Source of the DNA: RH-AL1 sp965198495
Lineage (GTDB): Bacteria > Pseudomonadota > Alphaproteobacteria > Rhizobiales > Beijerinckiaceae
Reading direction: 5' to 3'
Length of the DNA stretch: 64,000 nucleotides
Assembly: GCA_965198495.1 (NCBI GenBank)
Contig: CBDAPL010000001.1
Span: 2,914,001-2,978,000 of the forward strand
The first letter of the stretch is position 1, and every line of letters begins with the position of its first letter. Below, in pieces: positions 54,488-64,000 of this stretch. Both the position numbers and the translations under genes were made by a program. The notes below the pieces were generated by a model. The model ran no database searches and was not told the origin of the DNA. It was given only the letters and a program-made list of their open reading frames with translations.

Positions 54488-55564
54488 TCAGGTGTTGCGG
54501 AACAGGGAGCGGACCTGGAACAGCGGCGTGTCGAAGGCCGCCGGGCGCTCGTAGGTCTCGTCGGCATGGTAGGCGACCAGGCGCTCGACCTCCGCGCGCG
54601 AGCCGAGGATCACCGGGACGCGCTGGTGGATGTCGCTCGGCGAGACCTCGAGAAGCCGCGTCCGGCCGGTCGATGCCGCCCCGCCCGCCTGCTCGACGAT
54701 GAAGGCCATCGGGTTGGCCTCGCAGAGCAGGTGGAAGCGCCCGTCGCGGCCGTCCTTGCTGTCGCGCGGTGCCATGAAGAGGCCGCCGCGCACGAGGATG
54801 CGATGCACCTCGGCGACCATCGAGGCGATCCAGCGCATCGTGAAATCGGCGCCGCGCGGGCCGGCCTCGCCCTCGACGCATTCCTCGACGTAGCGGCGCA
54901 CCGGCGGCTCCCAGAACCGCTCGTTGGAGATGTTGACGGCGAACTCGCGCGTCTTCGCGGGGATCGTCATGGCCGGATGGCTGAGCGTGAAGGCGCCGAT
55001 GCTGTGGTCGAGGGTGAAGCCGTGCACGCCGGCGCCCAGCGTCAGCACCATCATCGAGACGGGTCCGTAGATCGCGTAGCCGGCGGCGACCTGCGCCGTG
55101 CCGGGCTGGCGGAAATGCTCGGGCGTCGCCTCGTCGACGCCGTCCGGGCAGCGCAGGATCGAGAAGATCGTGCCGACCGGCGCGTTGACGTCGATGTTGG
55201 AGGAGCCGTCGAGCGGCTCGAAGACCAGGAGATAGCGTCCGCGCGGATAGAACGAGGGGATCTGGTAGGGCGCCGCCATCGCGTCGGAGAGGATGCCGGC
55301 GAGCTGGCCGCCGTATTCGCAGGTGCGCACCATGATCGTGTGGGCGCCGGCGTCGAGCGCTTGGTTCCTGTCGTCGTCGGGGTTGGGCTCGGGAATGGCG
55401 TCGCCGTGCTGGCCCTCCAGCGTGCCGCGCGAGACGGCGACCGCGATCAGCTTGCAGGCGGTCTGGATGTCGTTGAGGAGGGACGTCAGGTTCGGGTCGG
55501 GATTTGGCGCCCTGCGCTGATCCTCGATGATGAACTTGGACAACGTCGTACGGTGGTACAACAT
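54488..55564 (-). CDS. fbp: Class I fructose-1,6-bisphosphatase
   Basis: 358 aa from the ATG at 55564. Hydrolyses fructose 1,6-bisphosphate; in this operon also relevant as Calvin-cycle CbbF (the class I enzymes can have sedoheptulose-bisphosphatase activity). The metal-site motifs are VFEPLDGSSNIDVNAPVGTIFSI, ADFTMRWIASMVAEVHRIL and the C-terminal LGSRAEVER. The frame is open to 55789 but the upstream part looks non-coding. Followed directly by prk. Confidence 0.93.
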   Translation of the reverse strand: MLYHRTTLSKFIIEDQRRAPNPDPNLTSLLNDIQTACKLIAVAVSRGTLEGQHGDAIPEPNPDDDRNQALDAGAHTIMVRTCEYGGQLAGILSDAMAAPYQIPSFYPRGRYLLVFEPLDGSSNIDVNAPVGTIFSILRCPDGVDEATPEHFRQPGTAQVAAGYAIYGPVSMMVLTLGAGVHGFTLDHSIGAFTLSHPAMTIPAKTREFAVNISNERFWEPPVRRYVEECVEGEAGPRGADFTMRWIASMVAEVHRILVRGGLFMAPRDSKDGRDGRFHLLCEANPMAFIVEQAGGAASTGRTRLLEVSPSDIHQRVPVILGSRAEVERLVAYHADETYERPAAFDTPLFQVRSLFRNT

Positions 55565-55817
55565 CGCTGGATCGGTCCTCCCCGCGTCCTGATCGGGCGC
55601 ACACGCGTAGCTTTCGAGAGCTTGGACAGCCGCGTCAAGCCGCCCGCTCGGGGAGAACGCCGCCTCTACCCCGGCGGGCACGAAGCAAGCCGAGCGAAAT
55701 ACCGTCGGCGCTGGAGCGCGAATATGCTCCGCCGCCCCGCGCGCTTGGAAGATCATGCTGCTTGCGCCCGCAACAACGCCGAACCTCAACTCTCGATTCC
55801 GCGGGCCAGCTTTGCCT

Positions 55818-57320
55818 ATGATCCGCGCCTCTCAAACCGCATCGTGCTCGCCCGTGACAGACGCCGTCCTTACCCTCGCCCCCTCGCGCAAAGCCCTCAG
55901 CGAGGACTGGATCGCGTGCCTCATCGGCCTGTTCGTCGTCGCGCTCGCCTGGCTCGGCGCCGCCGGCCACGACATGCTCGGCTGGGTGGTCGCCAGCTCG
56001 GTGTGGACGGACGTCTCGCTGCCGCTGAAGCCGGCCTCGACCGCCTTCGCGTGGCTCGGTGGCGGCGGCAGCCTCGCGCTGACATACCTCGCCCTGCTGA
56101 TCGTGCTGAGCGGCGCGGCCGTCGCGCTGAAGACCGACGTGGCGCGCTTCGCCCTGCGCTTCAGCGTCATCTTCTGGATCGCCTACGCCACCTGGATCCT
56201 CGGCAGCTACGCCCATTTCGCCGCCGTCACGCCGGCCGAATACAAGAAGTTCGGCATCACCTGGTCGCTGAAGCTGACGAACGAGGGCGGCTTCGTCCTG
56301 GCGCTCGTCGCCGGGCTCATCATCGCCAACGTGTTCCCGCGTTTCGCCGACTGGCTCGCCGACGCGATCCGGCCCGAGCTCTACATCAAGATCGCCATCG
56401 TGATCCTCGGCGCGTTCCTCGCCGTCACCATCGCCAGTCGGCTCAGCTTCGCCTCCTCGATCGTGCTGCGCGGCGTCGCCGCCATCGTCGAGGCCTACCT
56501 CATCTACTGGTCCGTCGTGTACTACGTCGCGCGCAAATGGTTCGGCTTCAATCGAGAATGGGCGGTGCCGCTGGCTTCCGGCATCTCGATCTGCGGCGTC
56601 GCGGCGGCGGTGGCGACGGGCGGCGCGATCCGCGCGCGGCCGGTGATCCCGGTGCTGGTCTCCTCGCTCGTCGTCATCTTCGCCGTGGTGGAAGTGCTGA
56701 TCCTGCCGTTCCTCGCGCAGACGTTCCTCTCGCATCAGCCGCTCGTCGCCGCCGCCTGGATCGGCCTCGCGGTGAAGACCGACGGCGCGGCGGTGGCCGG
56801 CGGCGGCATCACCGAAGCCCTCATCCTCGCCAAGAACGCGGCCGAGGGCGTCAACTACCAGACCGGCTGGATCCTCGGCACGACGGCGGCGATCAAGATC
56901 TTCATCGACGTCTTCATCGGCTTCTGGTCGTTCATCCTCGCCTTCATCTGGACGCGCTACATCAACGTCGTGCCCGGCGACGAGGCGAAGGCGAGCGAGA
57001 TCTGGGAGCGCTTCCCGAAGTTCATCCTGGGCTTCATCATCGCCTTCGGCGTCACGCTCGTCTTCGCGCTCACCGCCTCGCCCGCGACGCTGGCGAAGCT
57101 GACGCCGTCGGTCAACGCGGCGAACACCTTCCGCGTGATCTTCTTCATCCTCACCTTCTTCTCGATCGGTGTGCTCTCCAACTTCCGTCGGCTCTGGGCC
57201 GACGGGATCGGCAAGCTCGCCGCCGTCTACGTGGTGAGCCTGTTCGGCTTCGTGATCTGGGTCGGGCTGGCGATCTCCTGGATCTTCTTCGCCGGCGTCA
57301 AGCCGCCGCTCGTCGGCTAA
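55818..57320 (+). CDS. PF03601-type (YeiH/sulfate exporter-like) membrane protein
   Basis: 500 aa from the ATG at 55818; a GTG at 55854 (VTDAVLTLAPSRKAL) is also plausible and the frame starts at 55755. About 12 membrane segments. Family features include LASGISICGVAAAVATGGAIRARPV and FLSHQPLVAAAWIGLAVKTDGAAVAGG. It is longer than the usual 340-aa YeiH proteins. Members are putative sulfate or other anion exporters. It is 12 bp upstream of a 51-aa membrane protein gene, with which it probably forms an operon. Confidence 0.78.
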   Translation: MIRASQTASCSPVTDAVLTLAPSRKALSEDWIACLIGLFVVALAWLGAAGHDMLGWVVASSVWTDVSLPLKPASTAFAWLGGGGSLALTYLALLIVLSGAAVALKTDVARFALRFSVIFWIAYATWILGSYAHFAAVTPAEYKKFGITWSLKLTNEGGFVLALVAGLIIANVFPRFADWLADAIRPELYIKIAIVILGAFLAVTIASRLSFASSIVLRGVAAIVEAYLIYWSVVYYVARKWFGFNREWAVPLASGISICGVAAAVATGGAIRARPVIPVLVSSLVVIFAVVEVLILPFLAQTFLSHQPLVAAAWIGLAVKTDGAAVAGGGITEALILAKNAAEGVNYQTGWILGTTAAIKIFIDVFIGFWSFILAFIWTRYINVVPGDEAKASEIWERFPKFILGFIIAFGVTLVFALTASPATLAKLTPSVNAANTFRVIFFILTFFSIGVLSNFRRLWADGIGKLAAVYVVSLFGFVIWVGLAISWIFFAGVKPPLVG

Positions 57321-57332
57321 AGGACCATCGTC

Positions 57333-57488
57333 ATGACCGAACCGCCGAACCTGCGCACCGAACTGAGCAAGGCCGAATACGAGCCGCTGCTGCCCATCGA
57401 GAAGAAGCTGATCGCCTGGAGCCTCGGCCTCGGCATCACGCTCCTGGTGATCCTGGCGCTGCTGAACCGCGTCTTCCCGGTGACATGA
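57333..57488 (+). CDS. Small single-span membrane protein, 51 aa
   Basis: ATG at 57333 with AGGACC before it, 12 bp after the transporter stop. A charged N-terminus (TELSKAEYEPLLPIEKK) is followed by one membrane helix (WSLGLGITLLVILALL) and a short RVFPVT tail. The tight spacing and simple topology suggest an accessory subunit of the PF03601-type transporter. No family recognised. Confidence 0.65.
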   Translation: MTEPPNLRTELSKAEYEPLLPIEKKLIAWSLGLGITLLVILALLNRVFPVT

Positions 57489-57763
57489 GGACCGATCGTC
57501 CTCCGCCGGCTCCGATGTCGGCGTTCGCCTATGCCGCGCGCGCCATGTCAGCGTTCAGGCCGGTGGCCAACCAAGGTGTCGACGAACCCTGACATGGGCG
57601 CGCCCGCGTGTCGTCGTTCCCGGACTTTGGCAAGGCCCGGTGTCGCGGGGCACGGACATCCCTCCGTCTTTCGTGAGAGAGCGGCCGGGGATGGACGCGC
57701 TCCGCTTTATCGGTTATTATACCTGATAGCGAACGTCCGGAAGCGGCCGGCAGGAGCGGTACC

Positions 57764-58531
57764 ATGGCTCGGATCGATCGGGAGAAGACAGGCCACGTCC
57801 TCCGGCTGACGATCAACCGGCCGGACAAGAAGAACGCGCTGACCAACGCCATGTACGGCATGCTCGCCGAAGGCTTCGAGGAGGCCCGGCACGACGTCGG
57901 CGTGCGCTGCGTCCTGGTGACCGGCGCCGGCGATACGTTCACCGCCGGCAACGATATCGGCGACTTCGCCGCCGTCGCGCAAGGCGACCTCGAGCACGCC
58001 GACCGGCACGTCCACCGCGTGCTGCGCATCCTCGGCTCCTTCGAGAAGCCCGTCGTCGCCGCCGTGCCCGGCCTCGCGGTCGGCATCGGCACGACGATGC
58101 TGCTCCATTGCGACCTGGTCTTCCTCGCCGAAAGCGCCGTGCTCTCGGTGCCTTTCGTCGACCTCGCCCTGGTGCCGGAGGCCGCATCCAGCCTGCTGTT
58201 GCAGGCGCGCATCGGCTACGTCCGCAGCTTCGCGATGTTCGCGCTCGGCGAGAAGGTCGACGCGCCGACCGCGCTGGCCTGGGGCCTCGCCAACAAGGTC
58301 CTGCCCGCCTCCGAACTGCTGGACGCGGCGATGGCGGCGGCGGAGGCGATCGCCCGGCGACCGCCCGGCGCGGTGCTGGCGACCAAGCGGCTGATGCGCG
58401 ACGCCGAGGCGCTGGAGACGCGGATGGCGGCGGAAGGCGCCGCCTTCGAGGCGCGACTGAGAAGCCCGGAAGCGCGCGAGGCGTTCACCGCGTTCGCCGA
58501 GCGGCGGAAGCCCGATTATTCGCGGTTCTGA
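57764..58531 (+). CDS. Enoyl-CoA hydratase/isomerase family protein
   Basis: 255 aa crotonase fold. It has INRPDKKNALTNAMYGMLAEGF, the oxyanion loops TAGNDIGDF and VPGLAVGIGTTMLLHCDLVFLAE, and the second-Glu region LALVPEAASSLLL. The catalytic Glu at the first position of the hydratase motif is not obvious, so isomerase or other crotonase chemistry is possible. No other beta-oxidation gene is adjacent, except gcdH 1.7 kb further on. Confidence 0.85.
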   Translation: MARIDREKTGHVLRLTINRPDKKNALTNAMYGMLAEGFEEARHDVGVRCVLVTGAGDTFTAGNDIGDFAAVAQGDLEHADRHVHRVLRILGSFEKPVVAAVPGLAVGIGTTMLLHCDLVFLAESAVLSVPFVDLALVPEAASSLLLQARIGYVRSFAMFALGEKVDAPTALAWGLANKVLPASELLDAAMAAAEAIARRPPGAVLATKRLMRDAEALETRMAAEGAAFEARLRSPEAREAFTAFAERRKPDYSRF

Positions 58532-58612
58532 ACGCTTCCAAAATCCGCCTTCCGGCCTTGACTCGAACGCTTGCCCGCGATTGCTGCGAGGCAGCGCAAC
58601 GGGACGGGACCG

Positions 58613-59500
58613 ATGAGCCGCACTCTCAGGGTCGCGTGGGCGAGCCTCGGCATCAGCCTTGTCGTGCTTGGCCTGAAGGCCGCCGCCTATTGGGTGACGG
58701 GCAGCCTCGCCCTGTACTCGGACGCGCTGGAGACCGTCATCAACGTCGTCTCGGCGGCGACCGCGATCGTCGCCATCCGCATCGGCGAGCAGCCGGCCGA
58801 CGCCAACCATCCCTACGGCCACCAGAAGGCGGAATATCTCAGCGCCGTCATCGAGGGGGCACTGGTGCTCGCCACCGCCTTCGCGATCGGCCGCGACGCC
58901 TACGTGGACTGGCAGCGCCCCATGGTGCCCGCCACCCCGCTCCTCGGCCTCAGCCTCAATGGCGGCGCCGGCTTCATCAATCTGGCCTGGGCCCTGGTGC
59001 TGCTCCGGCTCGGCCGCCGATGGCGCTCGGCGGCGTTGACGGCCAGCGGCAGGCATCTCATGACCGACGTCTATACGACACTCGGCGTGCTGATCGGCTT
59101 CGCCCTCATCCCGGTGACCGGACTGCTGCGGCTCGATCCGGCCATCGCGGGCCTCGTGGCGCTCAACATCCTCTGGGCCGGCTACGGCATCCTGCGCGAT
59201 TCCTTCAGCGCGCTGATGGACGAGATGGTGGACCCGGCCGCCGTGGCCAAGATGCGCCAGCTCATCTCGAGCAACGCCGACGGCGCCATCGAGGCGCACG
59301 ACGTGCGCATGCGCACCGCCGGCACGATGACCTTCGTCGAGTTCCACCTCGTGGTGCCGGCGCGCATGATCGTCGAGGACGCGCACAGGATCTGTGACCG
59401 CATCGAGACGGCGGTGCGCGACAGCATCGGCGAGGCGCTGATCACCATCCACATCGAGCCGGAGCAAAAGGCCAAGCGCAACGGCGTGCCGGTCCTGTAG
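58613..59500 (+). CDS. Cation diffusion facilitator (CDF) metal exporter
   Basis: 295 aa from the ATG at 58613. Six membrane segments; TM2 carries SLALYSDALETVINVVSA (the Asp of the metal site) and the loop HPYGHQKAEYL follows. TM5 has the second site (SGRHLMTDVYTTLGV). The C-terminal cytoplasmic domain (AIEAHDVRMRTAGTMTFVEFHLVV) is typical. It exports Zn2+, Fe2+ or Mn2+ in exchange for H+. No metal-responsive regulator gene adjacent. Confidence 0.9.
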   Translation: MSRTLRVAWASLGISLVVLGLKAAAYWVTGSLALYSDALETVINVVSAATAIVAIRIGEQPADANHPYGHQKAEYLSAVIEGALVLATAFAIGRDAYVDWQRPMVPATPLLGLSLNGGAGFINLAWALVLLRLGRRWRSAALTASGRHLMTDVYTTLGVLIGFALIPVTGLLRLDPAIAGLVALNILWAGYGILRDSFSALMDEMVDPAAVAKMRQLISSNADGAIEAHDVRMRTAGTMTFVEFHLVVPARMIVEDAHRICDRIETAVRDSIGEALITIHIEPEQKAKRNGVPVL

Positions 59501-59555
59501 CCATGTCGCTCGACGTGGCCCATTCGACGGACCATATTGGTGTGCTGGTGTGGGA

Positions 59556-59837
59556 ATGATCGTGGAAATCTCTTTGACCGAGGCCAAAGGCCGACTGACC
59601 GACCTCGTGCGCCGAGCGGAAGCCGGCGACGATGTCATCCTCACCCGTCACGGACGGCCGGCGGCGCGTATAGTGCCGATCGACCCATCGGCAGCAATGT
59701 CGCCGGCGGACCGGCGGCACCTCTTGGAAGACATTTGGCTGAAGGCCCGCGACGAGAGGATCGCGGCTGGTGAGGACGACGACACCGCTGCTCGCAGCCA
59801 GGATTTTCTTTATGACGAGGACGGTATGCCGGGGTGA
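59556..59837 (+). CDS. Type II antitoxin, Phd/YefM family
   Basis: 93 aa from the ATG at 59556 (MIVEISLTEAKGRLTDLVRRAEAGDDV). The Phd fold motifs LTEAKGRLTDLV and VILTRHGRPAARIVPID are clear. A C-terminal acidic toxin-binding tail (GEDDDTAARSQDFLYDEDG) follows. Neutralises and represses with the VapC-like toxin encoded next; its stop overlaps the toxin start as GTGA. Confidence 0.87.
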   Translation: MIVEISLTEAKGRLTDLVRRAEAGDDVILTRHGRPAARIVPIDPSAAMSPADRRHLLEDIWLKARDERIAAGEDDDTAARSQDFLYDEDGMPG

Positions 59838-60219
59838 TTGTCGTCGATACGTCGGCAATGCTCGCGATCATTCTTGGCGAGAGACAGGGCGAAGCATGTC
59901 TGACGTGTCTCTTGGATGCTCCCAAGGTACTCATTTCAGCAGGGACGATGGCGGAGACCTTCATCGTAGCCGGACAAAAAGGAAGGGCGGACACGTTGGC
60001 GAGGCTTGTCACTGGCCTACCACTGCAAGTCGAAGCCGTTTCCTTGTCGACAGCACGTCTCGTGCGTGACGCCTACGTGCGATGGGGCAAAGGCAATCAT
60101 CCCGCCCGGCTGAACTTCGGCGATTGCTTCGCCTATGCGCTAGCCAAAGAGCAGGCCTGCCCCCTGCTCTACATCGGCGACGACTTTGCGCGCACCGACA
60201 TTGCCAGTGCCCTCCGCCC

Positions 60220-60223
<4 letters not shown>
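59834..60223 (+). CDS. vapC: Type II toxin, VapC-type PIN-domain ribonuclease
   Basis: 129 aa, start GTG at 59834 in a GTGA overlap with the antitoxin. The PIN acidic residues are Asp5 (IVVDTSA), Glu41 (MAETFIVA), Asp97 (NFGDCFAYA) and Asp116/117 (YIGDDF), all present, so the nuclease site looks intact. VapC toxins cut tRNA or rRNA. Its TAG shares CTAG (60220-60223) with the convergent gcdH stop. Confidence 0.9.
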
Positions 60224-61407
<1,184 letters not shown>

Positions 61408-61637
61408 CTCGTCTCCTCGACCGTCAAAGCGCATGCTGAACATGGCGCGTCGATTGCGAAAATCGACCATACACGCGTTCGCGGGCGGTTTTCATACCAC
61501 GAGCGGTTTTCATACTAACGGTATGGCAAAAGGCGCTCCCAAGCGCGCGCCGGACGGCTTATGGTCGCCTCGGCTCGGCGCCCGTCGCGAACGGGATGCC
61601 GCCGCGCTCTCGGCGGCGCGCGATCACGAGGAGCTTC

Positions 61638-62714
61638 ATGGGGATCGAGACGCTGGTCGATCGACCGGGCGAGGTGCGCCCGGAAGACGCTCTTGATGTG
61701 GCGGCCGTCGACAGCTTTTTGAAAGAGCGTGTCGCTGGCCTGTCTGGCGAGCCGGAGGTCGCGCAGTTTCCCGGCGGCGCGTCGAACCTCACCTATCAGC
61801 TGCGGTACGCCGCGCGTGACCTCATCCTGCGCCGCCCGCCGGCCGGCGTGAAGGCGAAGTCCGCGCACGACGTGCTGCGCGAGGCGCGCGTCATGGCGGC
61901 GCTGCGCCCGGTCTACCCCTACGTGCCGGCGATCCTGGCGCTCTGCGACGACCATGCCGTGATCGGCTGCGACTTCTACGTCATGGAGCGGCTCGTCGGC
62001 ATCATCCCGCGCCGCGACCTGCCGCGCGGCCTCGACCTCACGCCGGAGGCGACGCGCACGCTCTGCCACAACGTGCTCGACAGGCTGATCGAGCTCCACG
62101 CGCTCGATCCCGAGGCGAACGGGCTCGCCGGTCTCGGCAAGGGCGCGGGCTATGTCGGGCGGCAGGTCGAGGGCTGGAGCGGACGCTGGCGGCAGGCGCT
62201 GACCGACGATGTCGCGCCGATCCCCGATGTGCTCGCCTGGCTCGCCCGCACCATGCCAGCACGCGAGATCGCCATCCGGCTGATCCACAACGATTTCCGC
62301 TTCGACAACGTCGTGCTCGACGCGGAGGATCCGCTGCGGGTGATCGGCGTGCTCGATTGGGAGATGGCGACCCTGGGCGATCCGCTGATGGATCTCGGCG
62401 GCGCCCTCGCCTACTGGATCGAGGCCGACGACGAGCCGCACTTCCAGGCCTCGCGCCGGCAGCCGACCAACGCGCCCGGCATGCTGACGCGGGCCGAGGT
62501 GATCGCCTACTACGCCGAGAAGACCGGCTTCAGCGTCGAGACGTTCGACTTCTACGAGGTCTTCGGCCTGTTCCGCCTCGCGGTCATCATCCAGCAGATC
62601 TATCGCCGCTACGCCCTCAAGCAGACGACCAACCCGCGCTTCGCCGCCTACGGCGAGATGGCCAACACGCTGGGCCGGCGCTGCCAGGCGCTGATCGCCC
62701 GATCGGCGCTCTAG
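61638..62714 (+). CDS. APH-family kinase, ACAD10-like
   Basis: 358 aa from the ATG at 61638 with a GAGGAG ribosome site. The protein-kinase-like APH fold shows LRRPPAGVKAKSAHDVLREARVM, the catalytic loop LIHNDFRFDNVVLD and the metal-binding loop GVLDWEMATLGDPLMDLGG. Members linked to ACAD10/FadE36 phosphorylate hydroxyacyl-CoA or similar substrates next to acyl-CoA dehydrogenases; gcdH is divergent here. It is followed after 2 bp by the phosphatase gene. Confidence 0.85.
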   Translation: MGIETLVDRPGEVRPEDALDVAAVDSFLKERVAGLSGEPEVAQFPGGASNLTYQLRYAARDLILRRPPAGVKAKSAHDVLREARVMAALRPVYPYVPAILALCDDHAVIGCDFYVMERLVGIIPRRDLPRGLDLTPEATRTLCHNVLDRLIELHALDPEANGLAGLGKGAGYVGRQVEGWSGRWRQALTDDVAPIPDVLAWLARTMPAREIAIRLIHNDFRFDNVVLDAEDPLRVIGVLDWEMATLGDPLMDLGGALAYWIEADDEPHFQASRRQPTNAPGMLTRAEVIAYYAEKTGFSVETFDFYEVFGLFRLAVIIQQIYRRYALKQTTNPRFAAYGEMANTLGRRCQALIARSAL

Positions 62715-62716
62715 GC

Positions 62717-63418
62717 ATGGCCGATCTCGTCCTCGTCCGGCACGGGCAGGCAAGCTTCGGCGCGGCGCACTACGACAAGCTCTCCGCGCTGGGCGAGCGG
62801 CAATCCGTGCTGCTCGGCCTTTGGCTGAAGCGCTGCGGCATCGTGCCGGACGCGGTCGCCACCGGCACGCCGGAGCGGCAGATCGACACCGCCGCGCTGT
62901 GCCTCGCGCAATGCGGCGGGCCGGCACGCTCCACCTGGCTGACGCTCGAGGGATTGGGCGAGTATGACCACGAGAGGGTCGTCGCGCGCTTCCGGCCGGA
63001 CTATGCCGATCCCGTGGCGATGCGCGCCGACCTCGCCACGACCGACAATCCGCGCCGGGCCTTCCACGCCATGTACGTGCAGGCGGTCGCCCGCTGGACC
63101 GGCGGCGCGCACGACGCCGACTACGCGGAGAGCTGGTCGGATTTCAAGGCCCGCGTCATCGGCGGTCTTCGCCAGCTCGCCGCGCTGGAGGATCGGACCG
63201 TCTACGCCTTCACCTCGGGCGGCCCGATCACGGCGATCGTCCAGCACCTGCTCGGCCTGCCCGACGCGCGCGCCTTCGAGATGAACTGGCCGCTCGTCAA
63301 CGCCGGGATGACGCGGCTGCGTTTCAGCGCCGGCACCGGCTCGATGACGCTGGCGACCTTCAACGCGCACCCTTATCTCGACGAGACCGGCGATCCCGAT
63401 CTTGTAACCTTCCGCTAG
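62717..63418 (+). CDS. Histidine phosphatase family protein
   Basis: 233 aa, starting 2 bp after the kinase gene. The first catalytic motif is intact (LVRHGQASFG, phospho-His9). In the second motif the usual His is Ser (FTSGGPITAIVQ in place of SHGG). ATGTPERQIDTAAL carries the second Arg-type residue. Subfamily SSGG/TSGG variants exist in my memory, so activity cannot be judged. Translationally coupled to the kinase, and followed 10 bp later by the SDR gene. Confidence 0.78.
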   Translation: MADLVLVRHGQASFGAAHYDKLSALGERQSVLLGLWLKRCGIVPDAVATGTPERQIDTAALCLAQCGGPARSTWLTLEGLGEYDHERVVARFRPDYADPVAMRADLATTDNPRRAFHAMYVQAVARWTGGAHDADYAESWSDFKARVIGGLRQLAALEDRTVYAFTSGGPITAIVQHLLGLPDARAFEMNWPLVNAGMTRLRFSAGTGSMTLATFNAHPYLDETGDPDLVTFR

Positions 63419-63428
63419 GAGGCTTCCG

Positions 63429-64000
63429 ATGTCCGCTCCGCTCGCCCCTCGCCTCGCCGGCAAGAAGGCCTTCGTCACCGGCGCCGGACGCGGCCTGGGC
63501 GAGGCGATCGCCCGCATGCTCGCCTTGCAGGGCGCCAAGGTCACCCTCACCGACGTCGACGAGGCGGCCGTGTTCGCCGTCGCCCGCTCGATCGAGGAGC
63601 GGCATGGCCCCGGCACCGCCTGGGCCGACGTGCACGACGTCCGCGACGAAGAGCGATGGAGCGACAGCCTGGCGAAGGCCGCGCGGACGATGGGCGGCCT
63701 GTCGATCCTCGTCAACAACGCCGGCGTCGGCACGCAGGGCCGCGTCGAGGAGGTCGCCCTGGAGGACTGGCACAACATTATGGCGATCAACGTCGACAGC
63801 GTCTTCCTCGGCTGCAAGCACGCCCTGCCCTACCTGCGCGACAGCCAGCCGGCGTCGATCGTCAACATCTCGTCGATCGCCGCCATCGTCGCCGACGGGC
63901 AATATGCCGCCTACAACACTTCGAAAGCGGCGGTCATGATGCTCACCAAGTCGGTGGCGCTCGATTGCGCCCGCGCCGGCGTCGACGTGCGCTGCAACTC
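63429..64000 (+). CDS. Short-chain dehydrogenase/reductase (partial, runs off the window)
   Basis: Starts ATG 63429, 10 bp after the phosphatase gene, in an apparent four-gene run with APH kinase and phosphatase. Classical SDR: cofactor motif VTGAGRGLGEAIARML (TGxxxGxG), acidic DVDEAAV for NAD specificity, NNAG, catalytic Ser strand IVNISSIAA, and YAAYNTSKAA (Tyr-x3-Lys). The last 60 or so residues are beyond the window edge. Confidence 0.88.
   Translation, partial: MSAPLAPRLAGKKAFVTGAGRGLGEAIARMLALQGAKVTLTDVDEAAVFAVARSIEERHGPGTAWADVHDVRDEERWSDSLAKAARTMGGLSILVNNAGVGTQGRVEEVALEDWHNIMAINVDSVFLGCKHALPYLRDSQPASIVNISSIAAIVADGQYAAYNTSKAAVMMLTKSVALDCARAGVDVRCN

Noticed and set aside
54251..57592. 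1113-codon plus-strand frame across fbp, prk and the transporter gene
   Set aside because: Spans three genes with good motifs in other frames; its sequence is low-complexity Arg/Ala-rich.
57707..59644. 645-codon minus-strand frame opposite the enoyl-CoA hydratase and CDF genes
   Set aside because: His/Arg/Asp-rich antisense reading with no membrane or catalytic motif.

Overview
The window is high-GC chromosomal DNA from an alphaproteobacterium, most probably a Hyphomicrobiales member. The support is the recA-alaS pair, the gatC-gatA pair divergent from ruvX, a RecA and DnaN of alphaproteobacterial type, a glutaryl-CoA dehydrogenase-like enzyme, a Calvin-cycle fbp-prk pair, and a REP-like palindrome of a kind I associate with this order. 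No rRNA, tRNA, phage, CRISPR or intact insertion sequence was recognised.

Layout. 1-8.3 kb is largely housekeeping: two small unknown genes, recA, alaS, a DUF1328 micro-protein, a periplasmic CDP-diacylglycerol diphosphatase, dnaN and a PHB-depolymerase-family esterase. The esterase follows a ribbon-helix-helix (RHH) regulator gene whose promoter carries a near-ideal palindromic operator. 8.9-14.3 kb has a class A penicillin-binding protein, two small unknown genes, a large VWA/GATase-like membrane protein and mscL. 14.4-16.5 kb is a visibly lower-GC islet holding one GT4-type glycosyltransferase. It is bracketed by gatA and a 104-bp degenerate copy of the gatA 3' end. 16.4-19.1 kb is gatA, gatC and ruvX. 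19-25 kb has small secreted proteins, a cupin/GMC oxidoreductase/small membrane protein group and a Kef-type antiporter. 25-32 kb has a membrane-bound PAS-GGDEF-EAL protein, a redox group (cupredoxin, DoxX-like membrane protein, di-heme peroxidase) and an ornithine cyclodeaminase family enzyme. 33-36.7 kb has a UDP-glucuronate 4-epimerase-like enzyme and a LysR regulator divergent from a nitronate monooxygenase and a tautomerase.

37.2-49.7 kb is the most interesting region. It holds two converging operons. The rightward one encodes a complete Liv-type ABC importer, a metallo-beta-lactamase-fold hydrolase, an arylformamidase-like alpha/beta hydrolase and an RpiR regulator. The leftward one encodes a glutamine-synthetase-like ligase, Rieske oxygenase alpha and beta subunits, and a ferredoxin reductase with a C-terminal 2Fe-2S domain. 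The combination resembles the gamma-glutamyl-primed aniline dioxygenase systems and is proposed as an uptake and catabolism system for an amine or amide. A perfect 4 x 18-bp tandem repeat lies directly in front of the importer operon.

50-64 kb is mixed: a VOC protein, a decayed TetR gene, TspO, a large outer-membrane barrel, prk and fbp, a PF03601-type transporter with a 51-residue membrane partner, an enoyl-CoA hydratase, a CDF metal exporter, a Phd-VapC toxin-antitoxin pair, gcdH, and then an APH-family kinase, a histidine phosphatase and an SDR enzyme in one direction. The last gene runs off the window. Start codons were chosen by reading frame conservation, Shine-Dalgarno spacing and overlap. 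Functions rest on motif recognition only, because no database search was possible.
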